Part shown: piece after piece, positions 10,969 to 22,189 of the stretch
How the letters are laid out: each line of letters starts with the position of its first letter
How positions within the stretch are numbered: the stretch's first letter is position 1
Assembly (NCBI GenBank): GCA_963924555.1
Contig: OZ004581.1
Coordinates: 7,913,338 to 7,977,337, forward strand
Length of the DNA stretch: 64,000 bases
Source: Crambe crambe
Taxonomy: Eukaryota; Porifera; Demospongiae; Poecilosclerida; Crambeidae
Reading direction: 5' to 3'
Made by a program: the position numbers and the translations under genes
The notes under the pieces: model-generated
Databases searched by the model: none
What the model saw: only the letters and a program-made list of their open reading frames with translations
What the model was told of the DNA's origin: nothing

Positions 10969-11395
10969 ACTATGGAAGAAAGTAAGCTCGGGGCAAGCTC
11001 TAACTGGAGGGGGTGTGTGACAGTAACATTAATTATTAGTTTTATCATTACTAACTGTTATGTAATCATCATTGTGATTTCACTTATGACGTAATCTTGT
11101 ATCACATGTTCACTCCTTGATTCGTGACCCTTGAGTAAAGTCTAATATCACTTGAGATGCTGCCTGGTGACATTACATGAATAACATATCTGATATAAAG
11201 TAGTCTTGTCCTACATGTAAAAATAACCAGATAGTCAACAAGTGAATTTTATATAGCATGCAGTTATATTCCTACATAGGTATCCTTTCAAGGAAAAAAC
11301 AACTTAACAAACTTCAATAGACTTGATTAACTTATAATTATTGGGAGGAGGGTGGGTTAATCTTCAAAGCCAGGTCCACTGGACCTGCCTAAATT

Positions 11396-13380
11396 TCAGC
11401 AGCAAAAATGGACCTGTCTGGATTTCGGCAGGAAACTGGACCGGGTCCACTTTTTTCCCCTGCAAAAAATGGACCTGCCTGGATTTCGGCAGGAAACTGG
11501 ACCGGGTCCACTTTTTTCCCCTGCAAAAAATGGACCTGCCTGGATTTCGGCAGGAAACTGGACCGGGTGCACTTTTTTCCCCTGCCAAAAATGGACCTGC
11601 CTGGATTTCGGCAGGAAACTGGACCGGGTCCACTTTTTTCCCCTGCCAAAATGGACCTGCCTGGATTTCGGCAGGAAACTGGACCGGGTCCACTTTTTTC
11701 CCCTGCCAAAAATGGACCTGCCTGGATTTCGGCAGGAAACTGGACCGGGTCCACTTTTTTCCCCTGCAAAAAATGGACCTGCCTGGATTTCGGCAGGAAA
11801 CTGGACCGGGTCCACTTTTTTCCCCTGCCAAAAATGGGCCTGCCTGGATTTCAACAGCGAAACTGGACCGGGTCCACTTTTTTCCCCTGCCAAAAATGGG
11901 CCTGCCTGGATTTCAACAGCGAAACTGGACCGGGTCCACTTTTTTCCCCTGCCAAAAATGGACCTGCCTGGATTTCGGCAGGAAACTGGACCGGGTCCAC
12001 TTTTTTCCCCTGCAAAAAATGGACCTGCCTGGATTTCGGCAGGAAACTGGACCGGGTCCACTTTTTTCCCCTGCCAAAAATGGGCCTGCCTGGATTTCAA
12101 CAGCGAAACTGGACCGGGTCCACTTTTTTCCCCTGCCAAAAATGGGCCTGCCTGGATTTCAACAGCGAAACTGGACCGGGTCCACTTTTTTCCCCTGCCA
12201 AAAATGGACCTGCCTGGATTTCGGCAGGAAACTGGACCGGGTCCACTTTTTTTCCCTGCCAAAAATGGACCTGCCTGGATTTCGGCAGGAAACTGGACCG
12301 GGTCCACTTTTTTTCCCTGCCAAAAATGGACCTGCCTGGATTTCGGCAGGAAACTGGACCGGGTCCACTTTTTTTCCCTGCCAAAAATGGACCTGCCTGG
12401 ATTTCGGCAGGAAACTGGACCGGGTCCACTTTTTTCCCCTGCCAAAATTGGACCGGCCTGGATTTCGGCAGGAAACTGGACCGGGTCCACTTTTTTCCCC
12501 TGCCAAAAATGGACCTGCCTGGATTTCGGCAGGAAACTGGACCGGGTCCACTTTTTTTCCCTGCCAAAATTGGACCGGCCTGGATTTCGGCAGGAAACTG
12601 GACCGGGTCCACTTTTTTCCCCTGCCAAAAATGGACCTGCCTGGATTTCGGCAGGAAACTGGACCGGGTCCACTTTTTTCCCCTGCCAAAAATGGACCTG
12701 CCTGGATTTCGGCAGGAAACTGGACCGGGTCCACTTTTTTCCCCTGCCAAAAATGGACCTGCCTGGATTTCGGCAGGAAACTGGACCGGGTCCACTTTTT
12801 TCCCCTGCCAAAAATGGGCCTGCCTGGATTTCAACAGCGAAACTGGACCGGGTCCACTTTTTTCCCCTGCCAAAAATGGGCCTGCCTGGATTTCGGCAGG
12901 AAACTGGACCGGGTCCACTTTTTTCCCCTGCCAAAATTGGACCGGCCTGGATTTCGGCAGGAAACTGGACCGGGTCCACTTTTTTCCCCTGCCAAAATGG
13001 ACCTGCCTGGATTTCGGCAGGAAACTGGACCGGGTCCACTTTTTTCCCCTGCCAAAAATGGACCTGCCTGGATTTTGACAGCGAAACTGGACCGGGTCCA
13101 CTTTTTTCCCCTGCCAAAAATGGACCTGCCTGGATTTTGACAGCGAAACTGGACCGGGTCCACTTTTTTCCCCTGCCAAAAATGGACCTGCCTTGATTTT
13201 GACAGCGAAACTGGACCGGGTCCATTTTTTTCCCCTGCCAAAAATGGACCTGCTTAGAATTTGACGGCGAAACTGGACCGGGTCCACTTTTTTCCCCTGC
13301 TAAAAACGGACCTGTTTAGATTTTGATGGCGAAACTGGACCAGGTCCACTTTTTTCCCCTGCCAAAACTGGACCGGGTCC
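11396..13380. repeat. Minisatellite, ~32 units of 60-61 bp
   Basis: The unit reads ATGGACCTGCCTGGATTTC, then GGCAGGAAACTGGACCGGG, then TCCACTTTTTTCCCCTGCC plus A's. Variants replace GGCAGG by AACAGC or GACAGC, or the first CTG by CGG. The unit carries an 11-bp near-palindrome GGACCGGGTCC and inverted CCTGCC/GGCAGG. Because the unit contains no stop in most frames and its length is not a multiple of three, long apparent reading frames of up to ~600 codons appear on both strands. They are artefacts of the repeat. Units degrade toward both ends (13260-13530), and half-units reappear at 8735-8800. Confidence 0.9.
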
Positions 13381-14479
13381 ACTTTTTTCTTGACAAAATG
13401 GACCAGGTCCACTTTTGGCAGGGCAGGTCCACTTTTGGCAGAAAAAAGTGGACCCCCCGGTCCATTTTTTTCTGCCAAAAGTGGACCGGGGGGTCCACTT
13501 TTTTCCCGGTCCACTTTTGGCATGACAGGCCATCTGTTAGAGCGGCACCTAGAGGCTGATCTTTTGCTATTAGTTTTGACTAAGGCTCTACTTCACTATT
13601 CGATAGCACTCGGAACACAGCTGCTAATCTTTCTACGCCATTTTGAAGGGGGCGGGGCTTATGGGCGGAGCCACGTAAGCTTAAGTTTAGCTATAGCCAA
13701 GGTCTTCATTCATTATCTGATGATGTTCCAGTCACTCCTTGCTGAATTACAGTACAGATGCTCATCCTATAGTAGCATTATAGCCAGTACTTGGCTGTAG
13801 TGTAGTCAGCTCACTTCACCATGCCGTGTACATGTCATTTACATTGCTGTTGCTGTAAAGTTTTATATCAACAAAACTTAAATAGCTAAACAAATTCTTC
13901 AACCAGAGACACTGTATGTACCTACAAAAGAGGTTTATGTAGAGCTGGCTTTGTATAGTACTGTACTGTAGCCTCCCTCATTCAACTTCAAGCACTAAGA
14001 AAAAGGATAGAAACAAGTGAGCGTAAAAAATAAAAAGGTTAAGTAGGGATAGCCTAAAATCAAGCTGGGCTATCTATAATGTGCTGCAGCCTCGTATGAA
14101 AAAAATCTTCGCGATATTACCTCATAAAAGGGGTGGGGCAATTAATAGCAGTTCTCCTCATATAACACCTGCACAGGATGTGGCCATTTGATGGCATCCA
14201 CTATTATGATCACTACACCAAATGCATAAACTCCCCATACTCCTCCCTCAAGCAAGACATACGTACCATCTCAATAATTATTTCAGTGATCACATATGTA
14301 ACAATTAGCTAATGCTGTTCACTTTTTAAAATGTTCACTCCTTTCAGTACTCCATTACACTGCAGATGATCATCCTTCAAACTCTCCTCCCTGAACAGAA
14401 TGAAATACTGATCATTAATTCAATCAAGGAAGCCTTTAGTGTCTATCAATTTTCATAATCACAAAGAAAAAGAATGCAA

Positions 14480-14935
14480 ACAAGTGAATGTAAAAAATTT
14501 CTTCGAAATAAAAATGTGAAGTAGGGATGCTATTATAACTGCAGCTTCATTATGAAAACCAAGTACTGCAGCATCGAAGCAGTATGGCCCAAAAATCTAG
14601 CTGGAATATGTATTATAACTGCATGCAAGAGAGTGAACTTAGTGAAGTGACCCTTACCCATCATCAAGTACAAGATACTATTCCTACTTCACTCCCATGA
14701 TCAAGGGCCAAGGGAGTGAAGTAGGAATAGTATCTCGTACTTGATGATGGGTAAGGGTCACTTCACTAAGTTCACTCTCTTGCATGCAGTTATAATACAT
14801 ATTCCAGCTAGATTTTTGGGCCATACTGCTTCGATGCTGCAGTACTTGGTTTTCATAATGAAGCTGCAGTTATAATAGCATCCCTACTTCACATTTTTAT
14901 TTCGAAGAAATTTTTTACATTCACTTGTAATAATA
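14480..14935. repeat. 450-bp near-perfect palindrome (foldback element)
   Basis: Two ~215 bp arms meet around CACTCCCATGATCAAGGGCC (about 14690-14715). Outer ends are CAAGTGAATGTAAAAAATTTC and its complement, and arms include GAAGTAGGGATGC and CTAGCTGGAATATG. Partial relatives sit at 13990-14110 and 61570-61680. No coding potential. Confidence 0.85.
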
Positions 14936-16219
14936 GCAATGTATTATCACATTCTGTCCCAAGTGGATAGGTAAGCTAGTTACTTGCAAGCTCAATCACT
15001 TGAGAAACATAACTATGTAGCTCTTTCAAAATAAGCAATATTAATATAGCTATAGCTACATAGGGTTGTGTATATCTTCCATCATTCAATAATGTAATGG
15101 ACAGAGAATGGCTTATTGCTTGCATTGCAATCGAGCACAGCAAAACACGGACCCTATTATAGCTATAAGCCAAGCATGTATGCTATCTTTAGTTCTGAGG
15201 AACTTGCTAATCATGTGAAAAAAACCCTGTGAATGAGCTTCATCTCAGGTACTCCATAGTCACAATAGCTAGTATATAGCTACCTATAATATACAGTAAT
15301 TGTATATAGCTTTAGCTTATCTTATTAATTATGGACTCACATAATTCATTGCTGTCATTTCTCATCAGTACCTTCTCGGTCACATCATGGTTTGCCATAG
15401 CTAGTTATATACTGCAATTGGAGATCAGTAATGGCTATCTGTAATAATAATTACGTGCAGCAATGCTGGCTATACGTACGTAGCTACACAAAACTGTATT
15501 TGCTTCCAAATCTTATATAGATTATAGTTAGACTGAGATCAGCTATAAAGTAACAGTTGGTGTGAAAAGTAAAACATTGAAAGTCATTATAAACTGCAAG
15601 TTGCATCTATAGCTAATGAGTGTAATTTACAACACTTCATCACCATCCTAAAGTTTTCACGTTGATACGATTAGCTATAGCTAGCTTACTCTATCTTCAA
15701 CTTCCACCTTTATTCCCAAAGTTTGTCTACATAATTATAATTATAATATAGTTCACTGGGTTTGTTTTTTTTAGGCAGACAGGGTGTGGGCCATGTGGGA
15801 TTAAGCTTAAGATACGTAATGCTGGTATTGTTGTGAGTCTTGTATTTCTTGGAGGATTGCAACCCCTCAGCTATCCAGCCCTGCATGCATGGCCCTGGCC
15901 CTTAATTGCCCTGATAACAATGAACGTGTCATGCTAAATGCTAGCTTACTAAAGTAGCTGCATGCACACAATGTCATACAGTTGACTGAGCTATAATAAT
16001 AATTAATTAGCTATAGCTGCAATCATTATAACAATTAATTTTAAAAAAGATTACAGCAGTTATGTTACTAAAGCACTAGCTAAAATAGCTATAAGTGTGG
16101 AGGGAGAGAGGGAGGGAGGGAGGGAGGGAGGGAGGGAATGACTGTTGATGGCTACTATGAAGACACTAAAGATCTATTGCTAGAATATAGTTGAGTCAGT
16201 ATAATCAGTTGGGGAGTAG

Positions 16220-17506
16220 TTAATATTTGTAACTGTACCTATTATTATAAATAGCAGTAACTATAATGCTGTATAGGATGAGACCAGTGGAAGTGAGTGC
16301 CAGCAACACTCCAACTATTATGCCAAATATGTTGAAAATTTTGGCATAAATCGAATATCGACGAGCTCCTTCGTAGTTTCGATTCTCCCATTTGTCATCA
16401 ACCTGCATGTATGCATGCATACATAATTATCATTGATTCTTGTGGCTAGCTATGTCCTTATATATGTGATAGTACTTGAGAAAAGGGGTCTTAATTATCG
16501 GGCAAAATATAAAAGCTGCTAAACACTTGTAAAGTTTACAAGCTATAGCTACATATAAAATGTACATGAGATGTGAAATTCAACTCAGGAACAAAATGGG
16601 GTAGCTATTAGATTTAAAAACCATATGTAGCTGAATCTCCTGATTAAGAGCTTTTTTACTCCGTTTATTTTTGCTCCATAAGACCCCTTTTCTCAAGTAC
16701 ATAATATACTATCACATAATTATCTAGTTATAGCTATAAAGTGACTATTATACTAGCAGGAATCACACATATGGACTTGATAAAGCTAAGTATATATAGC
16801 TACATGTATAATTTATACATGACATACGTAGCATACATAATATAGCTAGCTAACTCCATTCTATATAGAGCTATGGAAGATGGGTGTGTATATCACTTGT
16901 GGGACAGTGGGATATGCCTGCTTTACGTACATATTACATTGTAGCTAGGTATGTAGGAAAGTGAATTTTCATGCTCTCTCCTATACCCAAATGTAGAAGT
17001 AGCTAGCTATTGAAGAGTACAATCTAAAAATTGCTATACCCCCAAATATTTTCCACTCTTTATTGAGAGTTTTATCCTCTTTTGGGGTATCCTAGCTTTA
17101 TCGGAGGTTCCATGGACATGCTGTATTATTAGCAGCTACATAGCTACACTTCTCCTGCATGACCTTATTGCTGTAGAACAGTGCTGCAATTCCAAGGGGA
17201 AAACAGCAGCAGATGCAGGTGAAGATGGACAAGTAATGCCAAGTACGCGGCTTTATAGGGTCCATATGAAAATCATTAGGTGATGACATTTCTCCATTAT
17301 TTGCAAGCTATATTATAGAAAAAAACCATTATTGTAGTGAGGGCCAAATATATTTTTCTTGTAGCTATGACCCTGTCACCTTGATAGATAATATACGTAG
17401 TATACTAGGCAATGATTATTGTTGTACTGTGACGTAAGCTGGTGAATTCTGGAGGTGCGGCATCTCAGCAGATGGTGGGCCTGCATGCACTGCAAATTTA
17501 AAACTG

Positions 17507-17601
<95 letters not shown>

Positions 17602-18399
17602 TGTGTGTACGTGTGTGTGTGTACGTGTGTGTGTGTGTGTTAGTCTCGCATGGTGGCCAGACCTTTCTGTGGAAGGAAGGAAGGAAGGGGAAGGAAGGGG
17701 AAGGAAGGGGAAGGGGGAAGGAAGGGGAAGGGGGGAAGGTCTGGCCACATGAGACTATGTGTGTGCATGTACTTTATATCAAAGGAATATTGTTACCAGT
17801 TTGTCTTACAGTTTACAGAAAGCGTTCCTTAGATATATGCATGCATATACATAACATAATAGCTATACACTTTCACTTTGGAGTGTGGAAGAATAATTGG
17901 CTGACATTGCTACTTGACAATGTATATATAACTCCATGCATGGCTAGCTATATCACACACAGTGCATGCATGCATGGCCTAGTGGAATGGTGAATAATGG
18001 ACACACTTGGGACCCAGAGCTTGTCTTTTTTGAGTGTAAGTATATACAATTATTATAAAAAATCTAATTGAGGTACTTTTAGACTAGCTATATCCTTTCT
18101 TGAGAAGTTTATCCTCTTTCAGAGTGTCCTTTATCAGAGGTCCCATTGTAGCCAGGGTCAATCACTTATGAATTATACTCCACAAAAATATAATTTACAG
18201 TCTGTAGCTATACGTAGATAGATAGCTAGCTCTATAGCTAAAAGTTTCTCCACCTTACCATTCACCATAGCTGTGTGATAGCTAATCCTAGCTAGTTAGA
18301 ATACATCCTGAGATTGTTACAAAATATTAGCTGTAGCTAGCTTCGTGTATAGACATATACTACCATACAGTTATTATAATGGACTCACATAATTCATTG
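16220..18399 (-). pseudogene. G4: CD225/dispanin gene whose start exon is split by a micro-inversion
   Basis: Exons 2-4 (minus: 17428-17480, 17164-17307, 16220-16402) are open and in phase: short exon 2 (C-P-P-S-A-E-M...), exon 3 with C-I-C-C-C-F-P-L-G-I-A-A-L-F-Y-S-N-K, exon 4 of 60 codons (V-D-D-K-W-E-N-R-N-Y-E-G-A-R-R-Y). Exon 1 is broken. Its last 11 bases plus GTGAGT donor are on the minus strand at 18389-18399, but its first 54 bases, with the ATG (18571-18624), lie on the plus strand. The segment ~18400-18625 is inverted relative to the mirror gene G11. Intron 1 also holds a (TG)n tract at 17507-17640. Probably null unless another start exon is used. Confidence 0.75.
17507..17640. repeat. 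(TG)n microsatellite in intron 1 of G4
   Basis: About 130 bp of TG dinucleotides with a few TAC interruptions, followed by AGTCTCGCATGG...CTGGCCACATGAGACT, a foldback with GGAA-rich centre. The mirror gene G11 has (CA)n at the same place. Confidence 0.95.
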
Positions 18400-18625
18400 T
18401 GGTATCAGCGGCAGCTATGTATTATATGATTTGGATTTGATTTTTGCATTAGCTATAGGTACATAAACTTATTTTAATACGTATGAAATCCAAACACAAA
18501 TTTTGGGAATGCAACCATAATTATAAGCTGATTGAAACCTTGTGATATCCTCATAAATAGCTAACAGCTAATGGCAAACCGTAACATGCATTATGAGGAG
18601 GAGGCACTGATGAAAAATGATGGCT
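18400..18625 (+). other. Inverted segment carrying exon 1 of G4
   Basis: Collinear with 45390-45660 of the right arm in the plus direction, although everything around it is collinear only in the minus direction. Junctions fall inside exon 1 (CATTG|TGG at 18399/18400 and GATGGC|TG at 18624/18625). It includes the flipped ATG at 18571 and the upstream AAATCCAAACACAAA motif. Confidence 0.75.
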
Positions 18626-19553
18626 GTGATTGGATACCTGTGCACTATAAGCAGGCAGTGCTGGCAACCTCCTGGAACCTGGCTATAGGAACTCGCAGGA
18701 GGACTGACTATCTCTTCTCAGCAAGTCATGGTGTGGGCATGCACTGAAGTCCTACTTGGCTGGACCACAATTGATTTTGGTTCCAGGAAACTCCTCCTCT
18801 GAGGTCATCACATAGAAGCCCACTTTAAATTCCTGTATATATATACATGCACAGTGCAATGTACCTGAGCCCAAGCCAAATCTCTCAGTGGGTATCAGTG
18901 ATATTCCTTTTCTCCTGACAAGTATAACCACTATTATAATATTATTGTCCCCATAGCTACTTGACGGACACACACTATAATAGTAGCTAGCTAAGTAGCT
19001 AACATAGTTAGAGCCATAACTATGATGTATATGAAGGGAAAAAAATAATAAAAAGGCCATGTAGGGTTAATCTTAGACTACATACTTTTACCTATAGCAG
19101 TTTCTGTGAACAAAATACAGTCAACTCAAATAGCTAATACTGAGATGACAATAATGCTACAACGATAGCACATTACTGGAATGGCAATGTACTATCAGCT
19201 AGATAGCATAGAGTTACGTATAACTAAATATAATACCAGTACAGTCATCTCAACGAATAGCTAGCTACGTGAATACTGAGATGATGATAATGGTCACATA
19301 CAATACCACACACACACATGGATCAACCATGACCTTGTGTGCATATCACATGATAAATTAGCTAAATCCAAGCGCATATGTATAGCATGTACGTCAGGGA
19401 ATCAGCAGATTGGCTTGATGCCAACACCTTCATTGTGTACAATGATTCAGATATCAATAGGAATAAGATATGTGAGGGTTTATTAATTGATTTATAAATC
19501 TGTGATATTCTAGCACTAAATAAAACTATAAGATTATGCAATTAATAGTACAG

Positions 19554-21096
19554 TCAAGTCGAAGTGACTGTGATGGCGATAATGATATTATACCATATCA
19601 TACCTCCTATCACACTTGTAATATTGGCTCCCAGGGCATAGGAGGAATTGCGACGGGCTCCTTCATAATCTTGCTTCTCCCACATGCTATCAACCTGCAT
19701 GCAATAAACAGAATTAACTATTGTCAAAAACCCTGTCCAAATTGTGAAAATAAATATTCATCCCAAAATTTATTATAGCTAGTAGCTACACTGAAAGACA
19801 ACTGTATCCAAACACTCATCAGAAGAGAAACTACCTTTAAACTTTGTATAATAAATCTATACAAAATAACCTCCAAAAGAGGACAACCGCTCTAAAGCTG
19901 CATGAGTCCTAATTAGAGTTTCCTCTCTAACTATAATTATCCTGCTATATAGATCCATCCACTGACCCGGCCGCCAAAGATAAATGCAATAATTGCAATT
20001 GGCCATGCACAGCACAAACAGGTGAAGAGGGAGAAGGCATAGTAATTTCTTGGCTTGGAGTTGACATGATATGCAGCCGATCTTGGTTGACTATTTGTGA
20101 CCTGATAAAATAGATATTAAAGGACAAGATAGCTACATACAGACATGTGGAACCTCCGAATAATGGACACACTTGGGACCCAGCATTGTAGAGAGAGAGT
20201 GTGTCATATTCATATATTATATGTACTTTTATATTATCCTTTGTTGAGAGGTGTGTCCTTTATCAGATGTTCCACTGTACAAGGAAAGTCAAGTGTTCCA
20301 CCTGCATGCATGTAGCTACAATTATACGCAATGTATGCTATAGTTCCCTTCAAACCAGCTTTATCCTACAAAACTTCCCTATATACTGTAGCTATGACCT
20401 ATACTGTAGCAGTATGTAAGATAGCCTCGAACCCAGCCTCTTTTTTCCTCTTTTTTTTTAAAGGAAAAAGAGGCTGGGTTCGAGGCTAGTAAGATACGTG
20501 CTACTATTATATAACCGTAACATCCAGCTACATTTTCATCGGCACATGTAGTCTGTAGCGAGGCAGCCAGAGGCTGATACTGCTGGTGTATCTCAGATCG
20601 TATCCCAGATCTCTTTGGAAAAGGATGCACTGCCCCTGGAGCTGCAATATTAATCTCATACTTAGAGGGTTCGGCACTGGAATCTCTGGAAGTGTAGGGT
20701 GGTGGAGCTGTGGAATGAAAGAGATATATGGAAGCCAAGAAAGGGGCAATTTGCATGCGCAGTGAAAGATCTGCATGCACTGAATCCTTAACACTAGCTA
20801 GCTATAGGAGTTTCCACATGTCACTGAATCCCCACATTGAAACACCTGCAGCAAAAAAAATATTGGCCTCATAGAAGCTATAGGATCAAGCTGTAAGTGC
20901 TGCGCAGTGTTATACACACAGCTAGCTACTCTCCATAAAGGTTCATGTGTTTCATATCCACTTGAGCACTAGCAACAATTACACTGAGATTAGCTATCAC
21001 TAATAGCTAATAACTTGTAGACTCACATAATTCACAGCCATCACTTTTCATCAGTGCCTCCTCCTCAGATACACCATGTATATTAGGGTTTGCCAT
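19554..21096 (-). CDS. G5: CD225/dispanin-family protein with PPxY and YxxPhi motifs, ~173 aa
   Basis: Exons (minus): 21027-21096, 20532-20707, 19967-20101, 19554-19694, all in phase (23 codons + 1; 2 + 58; 45; 46 + stop). Exon 1 reads M-A-N-P-N-I-H-G-V-S-E-E-E-A-L-M. Long exon 2 opens S-P-P-P-Y-T-S-R-D (a PPxY motif) and ends H-Q-Q-Y-Q-P-L-A (a YxxL sorting-type motif). Exon 3 has the F-T-C-L-C-C-A-W-P-I-A hydrophobic segment ending G-G-R rather than Y-S-x-K. Exon 4 has V-D-S-M-W-E-K-Q-D-Y-E-G-A-R-R-N-S-S-Y-A and a short second hydrophobic segment ending I-T-V-T-S-T. In vertebrate IFITM3, PPxY binds NEDD4-type ligases and an overlapping YxxPhi motif directs endocytosis; similar roles here are inference. 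The exon 2 donor (AAT|GTAGCT) is weak. Mirror gene: G10. Confidence 0.83.
20422..20488. mobile_element. Short foldback element (TAGCCTCGAACCCAGCCTC)
   Basis: Near-perfect hairpin of TAGCCTCGAACCCAGCCTC arms around a T-rich/A-rich centre, in the exon 2-3 intron of G5. The same element is at 43435-43502 in G10. Confidence 0.7.
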
Positions 21097-21327
21097 AGCT
21101 AATTCTACTTTGAAGTAATACTATACTATCAGTCATAGCTTAGTTATAACTCTAGTTTGATAGTTATTATGAAACTAGCAAAGTTTAGTTATTAAATCCC
21201 ATTTAGCAAACATACATACTATCAGTCATAGCTATAGATTTTAGTTATAACTCTAGTTAGTAGCTACATTGTCAGCCCAGTATAGTTAGACACATAATTT
21301 TAATACTATATAGCTATTAAGCTACCG

Positions 21328-21443
21328 CACTATAAAAACAAGCTACTGCACACCATTTTGTCCCAATACATACACACACTATTTTTGTTGATGTGTGTAT
21401 TGGGACAATTTAGTGTGCAGTACACACTTTCATTTTTATAGTG
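21328..21443. mobile_element. MITE of the CACTGTAAAAACGAAAGTG family, copy 1
   Basis: Ends CACTATAAAAAC and the inverse TTTTTATAGTG; inner arms GTCCCAATACA and TGTATTGGGAC. Other copies: 37612-37702, 41316-41448, 53715-53821 and 54744-54863. The last is flanked by TA on both sides. Confidence 0.75.
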
Positions 21444-21506
21444 TGGCATTCCTCATTCGTTTTCTTTCCTCTGGAGAAAACTGCTCCCACTCCTTAAAGG
21501 TCATAT

Positions 21507-21600
21507 CCTAACATATTGGAGGTTTCGTGAGTCTTAATTGCATTTCTGGCCATCTTTTGGGGGCTTTTCTCGGACTGTACTACATCCCTCGATCACCTTT
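21507..21600 (+). pseudogene. Truncated CD225 exon 4 fragment
   Basis: Carries the second half of an exon 4 (GGAGGTTTCGTGAGTCTT ... GGACTGTACTACATCCCTC) with small indels. It is a direct repeat of 745-1020 including flanks, so a block from the left edge was copied here. Non-coding. Confidence 0.6.
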
Positions 21601-21778
21601 ACACTTGAAGTTAGTTATACCTATAATCAATATTAACACTCTACATAGTCCATGCACCCTGAGAATCAACTTGTTTTCCTCAGTACAACATTCTTACATT
21701 AGCTAACTATTACATAGCTATTATAGCTATAAGATGGATATAAGAATTTCATGAAGTTTCATGCATGCATGACTGTAT

Positions 21779-22096
21779 TTTGAACAGGGTGCATTGCTTC
21801 AGAAACATTCTTCGGTTTCTCAGAGTAGGCAGTCCAGCTTTGTCTAGGAGATCATTGTAGCCACAATCCCACTGACACAGACATATCCTCAATGCGAACT
21901 TCTGGACCTTTTCCAGTTTTTCAATATTTTTGACAAAGTGAGGGTCCCATACTTGAGCAGCATATTCCAGGTGAGGACGGACCATAGTGATATACAACTG
22001 TAGAAGACCCTCATTATCCATATTCCCATAAAACCTCCGGTAGAGTAGGCCAATTAGCTTTCTAGCCTTCATACACATTGATGGCATGCAGAGCAT
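21779..22096 (-). pseudogene. Non-LTR retrotransposon reverse transcriptase C-terminal fragment
   Basis: The minus-strand frame reads K-A-R-K-L-I-G-L-L-Y-R-R-F-Y, then Y-I-T-M-V-R-P-H-L-E-Y-A-A-Q-V-W-D-P and K-L-E-K-V-Q-K-F-A-L-R, the conserved region following the RT palm in CR1/Jockey-type LINE proteins. There is no catalytic YADD, and it is truncated on both sides. Roughly 105 residues. Confidence 0.8.
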
Positions 22097-22189
22097 CTCT
22101 CAGCTATACAGACTATTTGGAATCAATTCAAGTGACTTATATACTCTCCAATTACTCTTCCTTCCAAGCTCCAAGACATGGAGTATTGA

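Larger units (their letters stand above)
8714..13532. mobile_element. Candidate large TIR element enclosing gypsy debris and the minisatellite
   Basis: Left end TTTGGCCTGTCACG then GGACCGGGGAAAAAAGTGGACC; right end GTCCACTTTTTTCCCGGTCC then TTGGCATGACAGGCC, the inverted counterpart. No clear target duplication is visible, so the boundaries are tentative. It may be one element that captured other debris, or an expanded foldback terminus. Confidence 0.45.
8399..14930. other. 6.5 kb composite insertion in intron 1 of G3
   Basis: The mirror intron in G12 joins GATAATACATTGC to (TTA)n and then exon 2. Here those same flanks are at about 14945 and 8398, separated by 6.5 kb of nested repeats. Order: a TE end starting CAGAGAGTGCGGTAGCAC at 8399 (also near 59770), a TIR-bounded segment 8714-13532, an A/T-rich stretch 13533-14450 with no gene seen, and a 450-bp palindrome 14480-14935. 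Confidence 0.75.
7402..15398 (-). pseudogene. G3: CD225/dispanin gene with frameshifted exon 2 and 6.9 kb first intron
   Basis: Exons (minus): 15341-15398 (M-A-N-H-D-V-T-E-K...), 8289-8352, 8000-8155, 7402-7581. Exon 3 (52 codons) and exon 4 (59 codons plus stop, V-D-R-M-W-A-M-Q-D-Y-E-A-A-H-R) are intact. Exon 2 is 64 bp where the frame needs 62 (G12) or 53 (G2): it reads GAGATGCGCACCTCC against GAGATGCACCTCC in G12. The spliced frame therefore shifts and reaches a stop inside exon 3. The exon 3 form is distinctive, with a longer Phe/Cys-rich segment (C-V-F-T-F-L-F-C-W-F-C-C-P-F-G). Intron 1 holds a 6.5 kb insertion inside a TAA microsatellite, whereas the mirror gene G12 has only (TTA)n there. 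Splice sites remain canonical, so transcription is possible, but a full-length product is not. Confidence 0.75.
1100..21100 (-). repeat. Left arm of a large imperfect inverted duplication
   Basis: Carries G2-G5 on the minus strand. Paired landmarks with the right arm: 2253/54524, 6230/52243, 7402/50637, 8000/50019, 15398/48666, 16220/47764, 17480/46739, 19554/44379, 20707/43216. Introns, foldbacks and microsatellites pair as well as exons. Divergence by substitutions and indels is obvious, so it is not a fresh copy. Confidence 0.88.

Noticed and set aside
11341-13523. Very long open frames on both strands (up to ~600 codons)
   Set aside because: They are translations of a stop-free ~61-bp tandem repeat, present in most frames on both strands. 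No independent coding evidence.
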